Assembly (NCBI GenBank): GCA_029882355.1
Contig: JAOUKV010000006.1
Location: 1-64,000 of the forward strand
DNA: 64,000 nucleotides
From: Gammaproteobacteria bacterium
Lineage (GTDB): Bacteria; Pseudomonadota; Gammaproteobacteria; SZUA-229
Reading direction: 5' to 3'
Shown: in pieces, positions 1 through 8,797 of the stretch
Layout of the letters: the number at the start of each line of letters is the position of its first letter
Position numbering within the stretch: position 1 is the first letter of the stretch
Notes under the pieces: generated by a model
Seen by the model: the letters and a program-made list of their open reading frames with translations, nothing else
Told to the model about the DNA's origin: nothing
The model's database searches: none
Made by a program: the position numbers and the translations under genes

Positions 1-480
1 AGTAGCGCCATTGAAAAATGGGCAGATAAGTTTACCGATTTAAGCAACACCATTTTCCTTGGTCGTGGTGTTTTGTTCCCCATCGCCCTGGAAGGGGCGC
101 TCAAGCTAAAAGAAATTTCCTATATTCATGCCGATGCCTATCCTGCCGGAGAGCTCAAACACGGCCCGATTGCACTCATCGAACCCGGCAAACCCGTGGT
201 CGCCGTTGCCTGCAAAGATGGCTACGAAGACAAAATAAAATCCAATTTACAGGAAGTGCTGACACGTGGTGGTGAAGTCTACGTGCTTGCCGATGAACGT
301 ATAGATATGTCGGATATGGGTGAGCACTGTCACGTTATCAGCATGCCGCAAGTATCATCGATATTAGCACCTTTGTTGTATGCGATCCCTCTGCAACTGC
401 TGTCTTACTTTGTGGCGGTGTTGAAGGGTACGGATGTAGACCAGCCGAGGAATCTCGCCAAGTCAGTGACGGTAGAGTAA
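1..480 (+). CDS. glmS: Glutamine-fructose-6-phosphate aminotransferase (isomerising), C-terminal part
   Basis: This is the 3' end of GlmS, which makes glucosamine-6-phosphate from fructose-6-phosphate and glutamine, the first step towards UDP-GlcNAc for peptidoglycan and LPS. The reading frame is open from base 1, so the start lies outside the window and only about 159 residues are visible. They cover most of the second sugar-isomerase (SIS) domain. The segment DAYPAGELKHGPIALIE and the C-terminal ending AKSVTVE are hallmarks of the family; the latter forms the C-terminal tail at the sugar site. The glutaminase domain with its Cys1 nucleophile is not in view. The next gene starts 19 bases downstream with no clear terminator between them. 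The identification is secure; nothing can be said about regulation. Confidence 0.95.
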   Translation, partial: SSAIEKWADKFTDLSNTIFLGRGVLFPIALEGALKLKEISYIHADAYPAGELKHGPIALIEPGKPVVAVACKDGYEDKIKSNLQEVLTRGGEVYVLADERIDMSDMGEHCHVISMPQVSSILAPLLYAIPLQLLSYFVAVLKGTDVDQPRNLAKSVTVE

Positions 481-499
481 AATATTAAATCCAGTCTAA

Positions 500-3400
500 A
501 TGTCAGAGTTATTTATGAATATCCCCTCAGAATCTAATGTGGCAAGCAAGCTGGCTTTGTTGCAGCAGTCCTTTATGCAGCAGCTTCCCGACAAGATTAG
601 TAAAATTAAACATCTGTGGGAAATGTTTGGCCAAAATCAGGCCGAGGCTAATCTGGCAGAATTGCACCGCATGGCACATAGTCTGGCTGGATCCGGTGGT
701 ACCTTTGGCGCTGTGGCTGTGAGTACTATGGCTCGCGAACTAGAGCAGATGCTTAAACCCCTGTTAGATGAGCCTGATAGAACTTTGCCCATTTCTGATG
801 ATATGCAGCAGCAAATAAATGAAGCGCTCAGGCAGCTTAAACAAGTTGCTGGTAGTTGGGCGCCTTCAGAAATTGCTTATATCCATCCCGGTGAAATTAA
901 AGAGCAGCGCGAAGGTAATCTAATTTATCTGGCTGAAGATGATGAGCTGTTAGCTGAGGATATTGTCGTAAAGCTTGAGCAAGCCGACTATCGCGTGCGT
1001 CATTTTGTTGATTTGAATGACTTTGAAGCGGCCTTTGAGCATGAAGTTCCAGCTGTCATTGTTATGGATATAGTTTTTAAGGAAGGAGATGTCGCCGGTG
1101 CGGATGTTATTGCCAGGATAAAGAGCAAGCAGGAAACCTGTCCACCAGTCATTTTTATTTCAGTGCGTGATGATGTAGAGGTCCGTCTTGCTGCAGCGCG
1201 TGCAGGTGCCACTCGCTATTTTTGCAAGCCACTGGACATGAATAAGCTCATTCTCACTCTGGATGGTCTGACTGCGCGGCTGACTACAAAACCTTATCGA
1301 GTATTATTCATCGATGATGATGATATTTTGCTGGAGTATTATTCTACCGTGCTTCGTGATGCGGGTATGGATGTGGAAACACTATCCAACCCAATGGAAG
1401 GCTTAAAAGCATTAGCTGAGTTTAAACCTGATATTACTGTTATGGATATCTATATGCCAGGCTGTACCGGTCCAGAGCTGGCTCAGGTTATACGTCAGGA
1501 TGATGCCTGGGCAATGATGCCTATCATGTTCTTGTCTACTGAATCGAATCTTAATCGACAATTAGCTGCGATGAATCTTGGCGGTGATGATTTTTTAGTG
1601 AAACCTGTGGAAGCAGGCCATCTGGTCGCCGCCGTTCTCGCACGGGCAAAACGGGCACGCTGGACCAGCAGGTTGAATAAAGAGTTGCAACATGCTTTGA
1701 GAGAAAGTCAGTATCAGATAATTACCATGGATCAACATGATATTGTTAGTACTACCGATATCACGGGGAAAATAATCAGTGTGAATGACAGGTTCTGTAT
1801 GGTCAGCGGATACAGTCGTGAAGAAATGCTGGGTCAGAACCACCGTATACTTAAGTCAGGTTTTCACACTCAGTCATTTTATGATGACCTGTGGCAGTCT
1901 ATATCTAAAGGTGAGATTTGGCGTGGCACTATCTGTAACCTTAAAAAGAATGGTAATGAATATTGGGTAGAATCTACCATTGTTCCTTTTCTGGATGATA
2001 AAGGTAAACCCTATAAGTATGTTTCTGCACGTACCGATATTACTGAATCAAGGGCAAGCCGTGAACGTTTAGAACGTGGTCAACTTTATGCGGGTATTGG
2101 AACCTGGGATTGGGATGTACGAACTAACGATGTGTATTGGTCGGATAAAGTAAAACAATTGTATGGTTACAGCTCGGAAGTTAGTCCTGTGACATACGAA
2201 CACTTTATTAACATTGTACACCCTGAGGACAAATCGGCCGTTGAGAATGCGATTAATGCCTGTCTGGAAAAAGGCATTAAGTATGATATTGAACATCGTG
2301 TCGTATGGCCAGATAACAGTGTGCACTGGATGCTGGAACGGGGTGATGTATTACGGAATGAAGATGGAGAACCGTTGCATTTTCTCGGAGTGGTTCAGGA
2401 CATTACTCAACAGAAGAGTGCTGAGCTGGGTTTGATTGAAGCACGTAAAGACGCAGAAGAAGCCAATCGTGCAAAGTCACAATTTCTCTCCAGTATGAGT
2501 CATGAATTACGCACGCCGATGAACGCCATCCTGGGCTTCAGCCAGCTGCTTATTATGGATACTGAACAGCCTTTAAATGAATCGCAAAAAGATAGTCTTG
2601 TTGAGGTCTATAAGGCAGGAAAACATTTATTAGAGTTAATTAATGATGTGCTGGATCTGGCCAGAATTGAGGCTGGTCGTATTGACCTTTCTATCGAGGT
2701 GATAGTGACTGCTGAAGTGATTTCTGAAGCTCTGCAATTGATTACACCACTAGTACAGAAACGTGGAATAGAAATTAGCCTGGTGCAGGATGGAGCTGAG
2801 ATTAAAATTGAGCAGCTGTTATCCATGGTCAACGCAGTACGGGCAGATCGCGTTAGACTCAAACAAGTGTTGCTTAATCTGTTGAGTAATGCGGTCAAAT
2901 ACAACCGTAAAAATGGCAAAATCATCATTGCTTGTAATCTTGGCGATAATAACGTGACGCGTATTAGTATTACCGACACGGGTATTGGCATAGATCCGAA
3001 GCAGCAATCACGATTATTCAAGGCCTTCGAGAGGCTGGGGGCCGAGCAGACTGAGATAGAAGGCTCTGGAATAGGTCTGATGATTACTAAAAACATTATT
3101 GAGCTCATGGGTGGCACCATCGGTATGAGTAGCCAGCCGGATGTGGGTAGTACTTTCTGGATTGAATTGCCGACTGATACGTTGCATTCAGCACAGCGAA
3201 ATGTGCTTGATAATAAAACCATGGCACAATCAGAAAATATGGCTAATGAGAAATTTGAACATGCCGTATTATATATAGAAGACAATCCTGCAAATCTTCG
3301 ATTGATTGCTCAGGTGCTGGGTCAAAAATCCAATCTTCGATTATGGAGCGCCCATGAACCACAGCTTGGACTTGAGCTGGCAGCAGAGCATGAATTTAAT

Positions 3401-3628
3401 TTGATTCTTCTGGACATTAATTTGCCGGGCATGGATGGCTACGAAGTGCTTAAACATCTGAGAAAGCAAGAAGCTACGCGCCATATCCCTGTCATAGCGA
3501 TTAGCGCCAATGCCATGCCGGCTGATATCAAAAAAGGTCTGGCTGCGGGATTTGATGACTATATTACCAAACCCATTAATATCACTATTTTGTTGCAAGT
3601 CGTTGAAAAAATCTTATCAACTAAGTGA
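500..3628 (+). CDS. Cytoplasmic hybrid histidine kinase (Hpt-REC-REC-PAS-PAS-HisKA-HATPase-REC)
   Basis: A 1042-residue multidomain phosphorelay protein. Domains in order: an N-terminal Hpt domain (about 15-115, phospho-His60 in AHSLAGSGGTFG); two receiver domains (about 140-258, Asp190 in VIVMD; about 266-385, Asp316 in VMDIYMP); two PAS domains (about 405-515 and 525-640), each followed by a PAC-like ITES or ITQQ end; HisKA with His668 in SMSHELRTP; an HATPase domain with the N box LLNLLSNAVKYN; and a third receiver (about 919-1042, LLDINLPGMDG). No membrane segment is seen, so it probably senses a cytoplasmic signal through its PAS domains. Having the Hpt at the N terminus and two receivers ahead of the kinase is uncommon. 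It heads a run of signalling genes ending in a PilZ protein. ATG at 500 is taken; an in-frame ATG at 515 is an alternative. The input signal is unknown. Confidence 0.92.
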   Translation: MSELFMNIPSESNVASKLALLQQSFMQQLPDKISKIKHLWEMFGQNQAEANLAELHRMAHSLAGSGGTFGAVAVSTMARELEQMLKPLLDEPDRTLPISDDMQQQINEALRQLKQVAGSWAPSEIAYIHPGEIKEQREGNLIYLAEDDELLAEDIVVKLEQADYRVRHFVDLNDFEAAFEHEVPAVIVMDIVFKEGDVAGADVIARIKSKQETCPPVIFISVRDDVEVRLAAARAGATRYFCKPLDMNKLILTLDGLTARLTTKPYRVLFIDDDDILLEYYSTVLRDAGMDVETLSNPMEGLKALAEFKPDITVMDIYMPGCTGPELAQVIRQDDAWAMMPIMFLSTESNLNRQLAAMNLGGDDFLVKPVEAGHLVAAVLARAKRARWTSRLNKELQHALRESQYQIITMDQHDIVSTTDITGKIISVNDRFCMVSGYSREEMLGQNHRILKSGFHTQSFYDDLWQSISKGEIWRGTICNLKKNGNEYWVESTIVPFLDDKGKPYKYVSARTDITESRASRERLERGQLYAGIGTWDWDVRTNDVYWSDKVKQLYGYSSEVSPVTYEHFINIVHPEDKSAVENAINACLEKGIKYDIEHRVVWPDNSVHWMLERGDVLRNEDGEPLHFLGVVQDITQQKSAELGLIEARKDAEEANRAKSQFLSSMSHELRTPMNAILGFSQLLIMDTEQPLNESQKDSLVEVYKAGKHLLELINDVLDLARIEAGRIDLSIEVIVTAEVISEALQLITPLVQKRGIEISLVQDGAEIKIEQLLSMVNAVRADRVRLKQVLLNLLSNAVKYNRKNGKIIIACNLGDNNVTRISITDTGIGIDPKQQSRLFKAFERLGAEQTEIEGSGIGLMITKNIIELMGGTIGMSSQPDVGSTFWIELPTDTLHSAQRNVLDNKTMAQSENMANEKFEHAVLYIEDNPANLRLIAQVLGQKSNLRLWSAHEPQLGLELAAEHEFNLILLDINLPGMDGYEVLKHLRKQEATRHIPVIAISANAMPADIKKGLAAGFDDYITKPINITILLQVVEKILSTK

Positions 3629-3674
3629 GTGTAGTGGCTGCCAGCAATCATGAAACAAAAGAGAACTTGATAAT

Positions 3675-4061
3675 ATGACAGCGTTAAAACGTATTTTATA
3701 TGTCGAAGATGAACCCGATATTCGAGCTGTAGCGACCATCGCTCTGGAAACAGTCGGTGGTTTTGATTTAAAAGTTTGTAGTTCAGGTGAAGAGGCACTG
3801 GCTCATGCTGTTGGTTTTCAGCCCGACTTGCTGCTGCTGGATGTGATGATGCCGGGTATGGATGGCCCTGCCACCCTAAAAGCATTAAAAGCCTTGCCAG
3901 AACTGGTCAACACCCCCGTTATTTTTATGACAGCCAAGGTGCAGCCAACCGAAATTGCTGAATACAAAGCACTGGGTGCTCTGGATGTTATTGCCAAGCC
4001 CTTTGACCCAATGGCATTGGCAGATCAAATTAAAAACATTTGGCAGCAGGCTGCTAGTTAA
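3675..4061 (+). CDS. Single-domain response regulator (CheY-like)
   Basis: A 128-residue stand-alone receiver domain. The acidic pocket is in YVEDEPD near the N terminus, the phospho-acceptor is Asp56 in [13 protein letters not shown], the switch Thr is in IFMTAK, and the conserved Lys is in IAKPF. There is no output domain, so it should act by protein contact or as a shuttle in a phosphorelay. It lies between two hybrid kinases, 46 bases after the first and 15 bases before the PhnD-like gene, so it may pass phosphate between them or receive it from the Hpt domain of the first. That role is inferred from position only. Confidence 0.9.
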   Translation: MTALKRILYVEDEPDIRAVATIALETVGGFDLKVCSSGEEALAHAVGFQPDLLLLDVMMPGMDGPATLKALKALPELVNTPVIFMTAKVQPTEIAEYKALGALDVIAKPFDPMALADQIKNIWQQAAS

Positions 4062-4076
4062 TTTAGGGGTGGTTAA

Positions 4077-4985
4077 ATGAAACTAACAAAAATAATATTA
4101 CTTTTAAATTTTCTTGTTTGGTGTTCTGGTTCCCTGGTTTATGCGGAAGAATATATTGTTACCGTTCGTGCTAAAAATGGTATCGAAGCTTCAATAGAAA
4201 AGTGGCAGCCAACGGTGGATTACCTTTCGCGGACAGTAAAAGGCGGTCATTCTTTCAAATTAAAACCTGTTGTTAGCCTTGGCGAAATTATACAGCAAGC
4301 CAGCAGGGGAGAATTTGACTTCTTACTGACCAATCCTTCTTCCTTTGTTGAAGTTGAACAACGCTATGGCGCTAAAGCACTTGTTACTCTGAAAAATAAA
4401 CGAGTTAACTTAGCACAGAGCGTGTTTGGTTCAGTTATTTTTACCCATGTAAAAAATACAGATATTCTGAACGTAAAAGATTTACAGGGTAAAACACTGA
4501 TGGCAGTTTCTGAACCCGCTTTTGGTGGCTGGCGTGTTGCCTGGCTTGAAATGTTAACGCTGGGTTTTGATCCTTATCGCGAATTAAAAACTCTGATGTT
4601 TGCCGAGAACAAAACACAGCCAGAAGTTGTTTTTGCCGTTCGTGATGGTAAGGCCGATGCAGGCGTTGTGCGTACAGATCAACTGGAACGTATGGAGGCT
4701 AGCGGTAAAATAGACATGCGTTATTTTCGAGTTCTCAATAATAAAAACAACAAAAATTTCCCTTTTTTCCTGAGTACAGATTTATATCCAGAATGGCCTT
4801 TCGCCGTCATGAAAAACGTACCTGCTGACGTTGCGCAGGAAGTTAAGCAGAAACTGGGCTTGTTAACAGCAGAAAGTTCTGCGGCTCGAAGTGGTAAATA
4901 TATTAGTTGGGTACCTCCGCTAGATTATGCTTCAGTAGATAGATTAATGCAGCGTTTGAAAGTTGGATCCTATGCTGAAAAATAA
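4077..4985 (+). CDS. Periplasmic PhnD-like substrate-binding protein
   Basis: 302 residues with a Sec signal peptide (about 1-23, cleavage after VYA), followed by a phosphate/phosphonate-type periplasmic binding fold of the PhnD family. The family pattern can be seen in DFLLTNPSSFVEVEQRYGA, DLQGKTLMAVSEPAFGGW and the DGKADAGVVRTDQLERM stretch. No ABC permease or ATPase lies nearby. The gene sits between a response regulator and a membrane hybrid kinase in one orientation. This arrangement suggests that it is a periplasmic ligand receptor for the downstream kinase rather than a transport protein, as in other signalling systems that use solute-binding proteins (TorT-TorS is a precedent for the principle). 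The ligand cannot be read from the sequence. Confidence 0.85.
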   Translation: MKLTKIILLLNFLVWCSGSLVYAEEYIVTVRAKNGIEASIEKWQPTVDYLSRTVKGGHSFKLKPVVSLGEIIQQASRGEFDFLLTNPSSFVEVEQRYGAKALVTLKNKRVNLAQSVFGSVIFTHVKNTDILNVKDLQGKTLMAVSEPAFGGWRVAWLEMLTLGFDPYRELKTLMFAENKTQPEVVFAVRDGKADAGVVRTDQLERMEASGKIDMRYFRVLNNKNNKNFPFFLSTDLYPEWPFAVMKNVPADVAQEVKQKLGLLTAESSAARSGKYISWVPPLDYASVDRLMQRLKVGSYAEK

Positions 4986-5028
4986 TTAACAGGCGTACTG
5001 AGGCTGGTGTTAACCGAGAAATGTTACC

Positions 5029-8000
5029 ATGAAATTTTCTATTGTTTATAAACTTGTACTGAGTTCTGTTCTGCTCGTGTTGATCAGTGCAGGTGTGGTG
5101 GGGTCTTTGTTTTACAGTAAATCAACAGAGCTGCTGGTAGATAATGCACTAAAGAATATTGCTGCTGGAGTGCAGGAAACTGGCTACATGTTACAGCAAA
5201 TTATTAATACACAGGATGCAGATGTATTATTCCTAGCTAATACGCCTCCAATACAGGGCATGTTGCGCGCCAAAATTGCTGGTGGTCACGACTCCCATGA
5301 TAATGCTACTTATGAACAGTGGGATGCGCGGCTAAAATTAATTTTTAAGTCCCAACTGCAGAGGAAATCTTCATATCTTACTATTCGTTTTATCGATAAA
5401 AATGGTCGGGAACTTGTTCATGTTGGACGACAGGGGCAGGAGATTATTAGTCTTAGCCGTGAAAAATTACAAAATAAAGCCGGCCGTACTTATGTGACTG
5501 AGGCGCTTAAGCTTCCCAATGGTTCAGTCTACGTATCGGAGATAAATCTTAATCGTGAGTATGGCGCAATAATAGAGCCGCATCAGGAAGTGCTACGCAG
5601 CGCTACACCAGTATACGATGAGAAAACGGGTGATCTGGCCGGCGTTGTCGCTATCACCTCAGAAATTGGTGCACAGTTAGACGTGATTCAGAAGCGTGTT
5701 CTTCATACAAGCAGTAATGAGATCTTTATTACTAATGATCATGGTGGTTATCTCATGCATCCTGATAAAAGCAAAATTTATGGCTTTGATCTAGGTAAGC
5801 ACTACCGCATTCAGGAAGAAGTTCCCCAACTATCGAACTTGTTTTTACCTAGTAATCAGAAGGTGCATAGAGTTTTGATGCCGAAGGATACCGATGGCGA
5901 AAAAGTGATGAACTTCACTAAAATTCCTTTTGATTCTTCACATCCAGAGCGTTTTATTGCCGTGGTTATCTCTCAGGATTATGGCAGTATTGTTGCAGAG
6001 CAGTCGTCGGTACTAAATGAAGTTCTGATATGGGCGTTGTTTCTGGCTTTTGCTGGAATGGGACTAGGTATTTTATTCTCGTTTCGTCTCACGCGGCCGA
6101 TTACAAAAATCACACAAGTAATGGATGACTATACCAATCAGCGTAGAGCGACGGTAACCATGCCAGTTGAGCGGAATGATGAGATAGGTTTACTGGCGAG
6201 AAGCTATGAATCACTAATCCATCAAGTTGAAGATGCTCAGGCTAAACTTGGCAACATGAATCGTAATTTGGAGAATATAGTTTCTGAACGCACGCATGCA
6301 TTAGGCATTAGTGAAATGCGTCAGCGAAGCATTGTTGAAAACATGGTAGATGGCCTGGTCACGATCGATGAAAATGGTGCTGTTATCTCATTTAATCCTG
6401 CGGCCGAAAAACTTTTTGGTTATCAGAAGGATGAAGTCATCGGAAAAAATATCAGCATGCTTATGGCTGAACCTTATCAGTCAGAATATGATCATTATTT
6501 TCAGAAGGACCATCAGGCGGATGATGAAAAAATCATTGGTATTGAACGTGAACTGGAAGGCTTACGTAAAAATAGTATCAGCTTTTCCATGGAGTTGTCG
6601 CTCAGTGAAATTTCACTGGATAGTCACAAATTATATACCGGTCTGGTTCGCGACATTACTGAACGTAAGCAGATGGAAAAAATGAAAAATGAATTTATCT
6701 CTACGGTCAGTCATGAATTACGTACACCGTTAACTTCTATTCGTGGATCGCTGGGATTGCTGAGTGGCGGTGCTGTGGGTGAACTGCCAGTGCAGGCTAC
6801 AGAAATGCTAAAAATTGCCAGCAATAATACCGAACGTTTACTGCTACTGATTAACGATATTCTTGATATTCAGAAAATTGAATCCGGTCAGATTGCTTTT
6901 AAATTCCAGAGCTTAAACGTGATGCCTTTTATCGAGCAGGCGCTGGCAGATAATGCCACCTATGCGGAACAATATGGTGTCAAGTTTGTTATTGCACAGG
7001 AATTGGCCGATGCTAGAATCTATGCAGATAAAGATCGTATGATGCAGGTAATGGCAAATTTACTTTCCAATGCCGCTAAGTTTTCTCCTGAAAATGAAAC
7101 AGTAGAAGTATCCATTGCTCACCATCATGGTGCATCAGTGCGGATTTCCGTGACTGATCATGGTTCAGGTATTCCAGAAGAGTTTCAGTCTAAACTATTT
7201 GACCGTTTTACTCAGTCAGATTCATCCGACACACGTCAGAAGGGTGGTACGGGGTTGGGCTTGAGTATTACCAAAACGATTGTCGAAAAACATGGTGGGC
7301 ATATCAATTTTGTCAGTCGTGAAGGAATAGGTTCGACATTTTTTATTGAGCTACCCGAGCTTTTGGGCGAAGTTCAGGAGTTTGATGGTGATATGTTGAA
7401 CCCTCTGCCGCAACAAGGCCATCTAGCCTGCATTCTGATTGTCGAAGATGATCCAGACATCGCTGCCTTGATAAAGCGGATGTTAGCCGAGAGTGGTTAC
7501 AACAGCGATATTGCCTATGATGCTAATGAAGCTCGACAACGATTACGTGAAAATGCTGGGCAATACAAAGCGATTACCCTTGATCTTGCTTTACCGGGTG
7601 AAGATGGTATTAGTTTTCTGGAAAGTTTGCGTCGTGAAGCGTCCACACATGACATTCCTGTGGTGGTGGTCTCGGTGAAGGCGGATGAAGCAAAACGGGG
7701 CTTAAAAGGTACCGCTGTAGGTGTGATTGACTGGCTGCAAAAACCCATCGACCAGAACCGTTTGATTGAATCAGTAAAACAGGCTGCAACACATGGGCAA
7801 TTACCTCGTGTGTTACATGTAGAAGATGATGCTGATGTGCATCAGGTTGTCAGTGCCATGGTTCGAGATCATTGTGAATTAACCTGGACCACTACGCTCG
7901 CTGCTTCTAAGGAAGCGGTAGCATCAGACAGTTTTGATCTTGTCTTGCTTGATATAGGTCTTCCAGATGGATCAGGCCTGGATTTGCTGGAAACCATTGA

Positions 8001-8160
8001 GCAACAGGCAGTGCCGCCACGAGTCGTAATTTTCTCTGCCAATGATGTCACAGAAGAACACGCTAACAAGGTGAATGCCGTGTTGGTGAAATCGAAAACT
8101 GATCAATTTAGATTGGCCGAGGTTATCAATAGGGTTATTAATCAGGGAAAGTATCAATAA
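5029..8160 (+). CDS. Membrane hybrid histidine kinase (dCache-HAMP-PAS-HisKA-HATPase-REC-REC)
   Basis: 1043 residues. A first membrane helix (about 10-31) and a second (about 333-355) bracket a roughly 300-residue periplasmic sensor that resembles a double Cache domain. After the second helix come HAMP (about 355-408), a coiled stretch, a PAS domain (NMVDGLVTIDENG onward), HisKA with His562 in TVSHELRTPLTS, HATPase (N box NLLSNAAKFS, G box GGTGLGLSI), and two receivers with Asp852 (LDLALPGEDG) and Asp975 (LLDIGLPDGSG). The second receiver ends in VLVKSK rather than the usual KP motif. The gene follows the PhnD-like gene by 43 bases and precedes the PilZ gene by 3 bases, so a ligand-to-c-di-GMP-effector pathway is plausible. 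The signal is unknown. Confidence 0.92.
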   Translation: MKFSIVYKLVLSSVLLVLISAGVVGSLFYSKSTELLVDNALKNIAAGVQETGYMLQQIINTQDADVLFLANTPPIQGMLRAKIAGGHDSHDNATYEQWDARLKLIFKSQLQRKSSYLTIRFIDKNGRELVHVGRQGQEIISLSREKLQNKAGRTYVTEALKLPNGSVYVSEINLNREYGAIIEPHQEVLRSATPVYDEKTGDLAGVVAITSEIGAQLDVIQKRVLHTSSNEIFITNDHGGYLMHPDKSKIYGFDLGKHYRIQEEVPQLSNLFLPSNQKVHRVLMPKDTDGEKVMNFTKIPFDSSHPERFIAVVISQDYGSIVAEQSSVLNEVLIWALFLAFAGMGLGILFSFRLTRPITKITQVMDDYTNQRRATVTMPVERNDEIGLLARSYESLIHQVEDAQAKLGNMNRNLENIVSERTHALGISEMRQRSIVENMVDGLVTIDENGAVISFNPAAEKLFGYQKDEVIGKNISMLMAEPYQSEYDHYFQKDHQADDEKIIGIERELEGLRKNSISFSMELSLSEISLDSHKLYTGLVRDITERKQMEKMKNEFISTVSHELRTPLTSIRGSLGLLSGGAVGELPVQATEMLKIASNNTERLLLLINDILDIQKIESGQIAFKFQSLNVMPFIEQALADNATYAEQYGVKFVIAQELADARIYADKDRMMQVMANLLSNAAKFSPENETVEVSIAHHHGASVRISVTDHGSGIPEEFQSKLFDRFTQSDSSDTRQKGGTGLGLSITKTIVEKHGGHINFVSREGIGSTFFIELPELLGEVQEFDGDMLNPLPQQGHLACILIVEDDPDIAALIKRMLAESGYNSDIAYDANEARQRLRENAGQYKAITLDLALPGEDGISFLESLRREASTHDIPVVVVSVKADEAKRGLKGTAVGVIDWLQKPIDQNRLIESVKQAATHGQLPRVLHVEDDADVHQVVSAMVRDHCELTWTTTLAASKEAVASDSFDLVLLDIGLPDGSGLDLLETIEQQAVPPRVVIFSANDVTEEHANKVNAVLVKSKTDQFRLAEVINRVINQGKYQ

Positions 8161-8163
8161 TAT

Positions 8164-8721
8164 ATGTCAAACAAAAAAGCTGATTTAATTAAGGATGCCC
8201 GCAAAGAATCGCGATATCCCTGTGTTGGTATTCCTGTTTTATATTCGCCAGCAAATAGTACCTGTACGGGCAATCTTGCAGATTGTCTTTATAAGGCAGT
8301 AGCGGTGGATATGAGTTTGTCTGGCTTGGCATTCGATGTTTATCAGAAAATGTATGCTGGTGATGCTTTACGGATACTTTTAGAAAAAACTGGTGGTAAT
8401 GTTTTTGAAGAGTTAAGCAGTGAGGTCCGCTGGTGTGAGGAATTATCGCCAAAGCAGTATCGAGTTGGTGTTGTTATTGATGCTTCAGCGAAAATTATAA
8501 ATACGCAGTTGAGTGCTCAGCGGAACGAGTTCGTCGGGGAACTTGAAGTGCCGAAAGAAATTAATAGCTGTTGTCCGTCATGTAAGCAGCAGGCCACTTT
8601 TGATTTTGTGTCTTATCAACCGGTACTGGCTGGGAATGGAATAATGCCACTTTATAATTGTTCGTTATGCGGTACCACACGTAGCCTGACCGGTGTTTTA
8701 GGTTATACCAACAAGCAATAA
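8164..8721 (+). CDS. PilZ-domain protein with C-terminal zinc-ribbon-like cysteines
   Basis: 185 residues. The N-terminal half has both c-di-GMP binding motifs of PilZ: RKESR at 13-17 and DMSLSG at 49-54. The C-terminal part has two CxxC pairs (CPSC and CSLC, about 25 residues apart), which suggests a small zinc ribbon, an unusual addition to PilZ. The start codon is 3 bases after the stop of the hybrid kinase, so the two are probably cotranscribed and translationally linked. It is a likely c-di-GMP effector of the preceding two-component module; its target is unknown. Function beyond c-di-GMP binding is inference. Confidence 0.85.
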   Translation: MSNKKADLIKDARKESRYPCVGIPVLYSPANSTCTGNLADCLYKAVAVDMSLSGLAFDVYQKMYAGDALRILLEKTGGNVFEELSSEVRWCEELSPKQYRVGVVIDASAKIINTQLSAQRNEFVGELEVPKEINSCCPSCKQQATFDFVSYQPVLAGNGIMPLYNCSLCGTTRSLTGVLGYTNKQ

Positions 8722-8797
8722 AATAATAGGGTTAGCATAGGGTTGATTGTCAATTCAAAGAGACACTGGCATAGAACAACCGGCATATTTAGATAAG

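Noticed and set aside
2608-3285. Long antisense frame within the first hybrid kinase (225 codons), and similar ones inside leuS (20500-21258), fimV (52543-53352) and leuC (45588-46397).
   Set aside because: All lie opposite strongly supported genes, have no recognisable domain and reflect codon bias of the sense strand.
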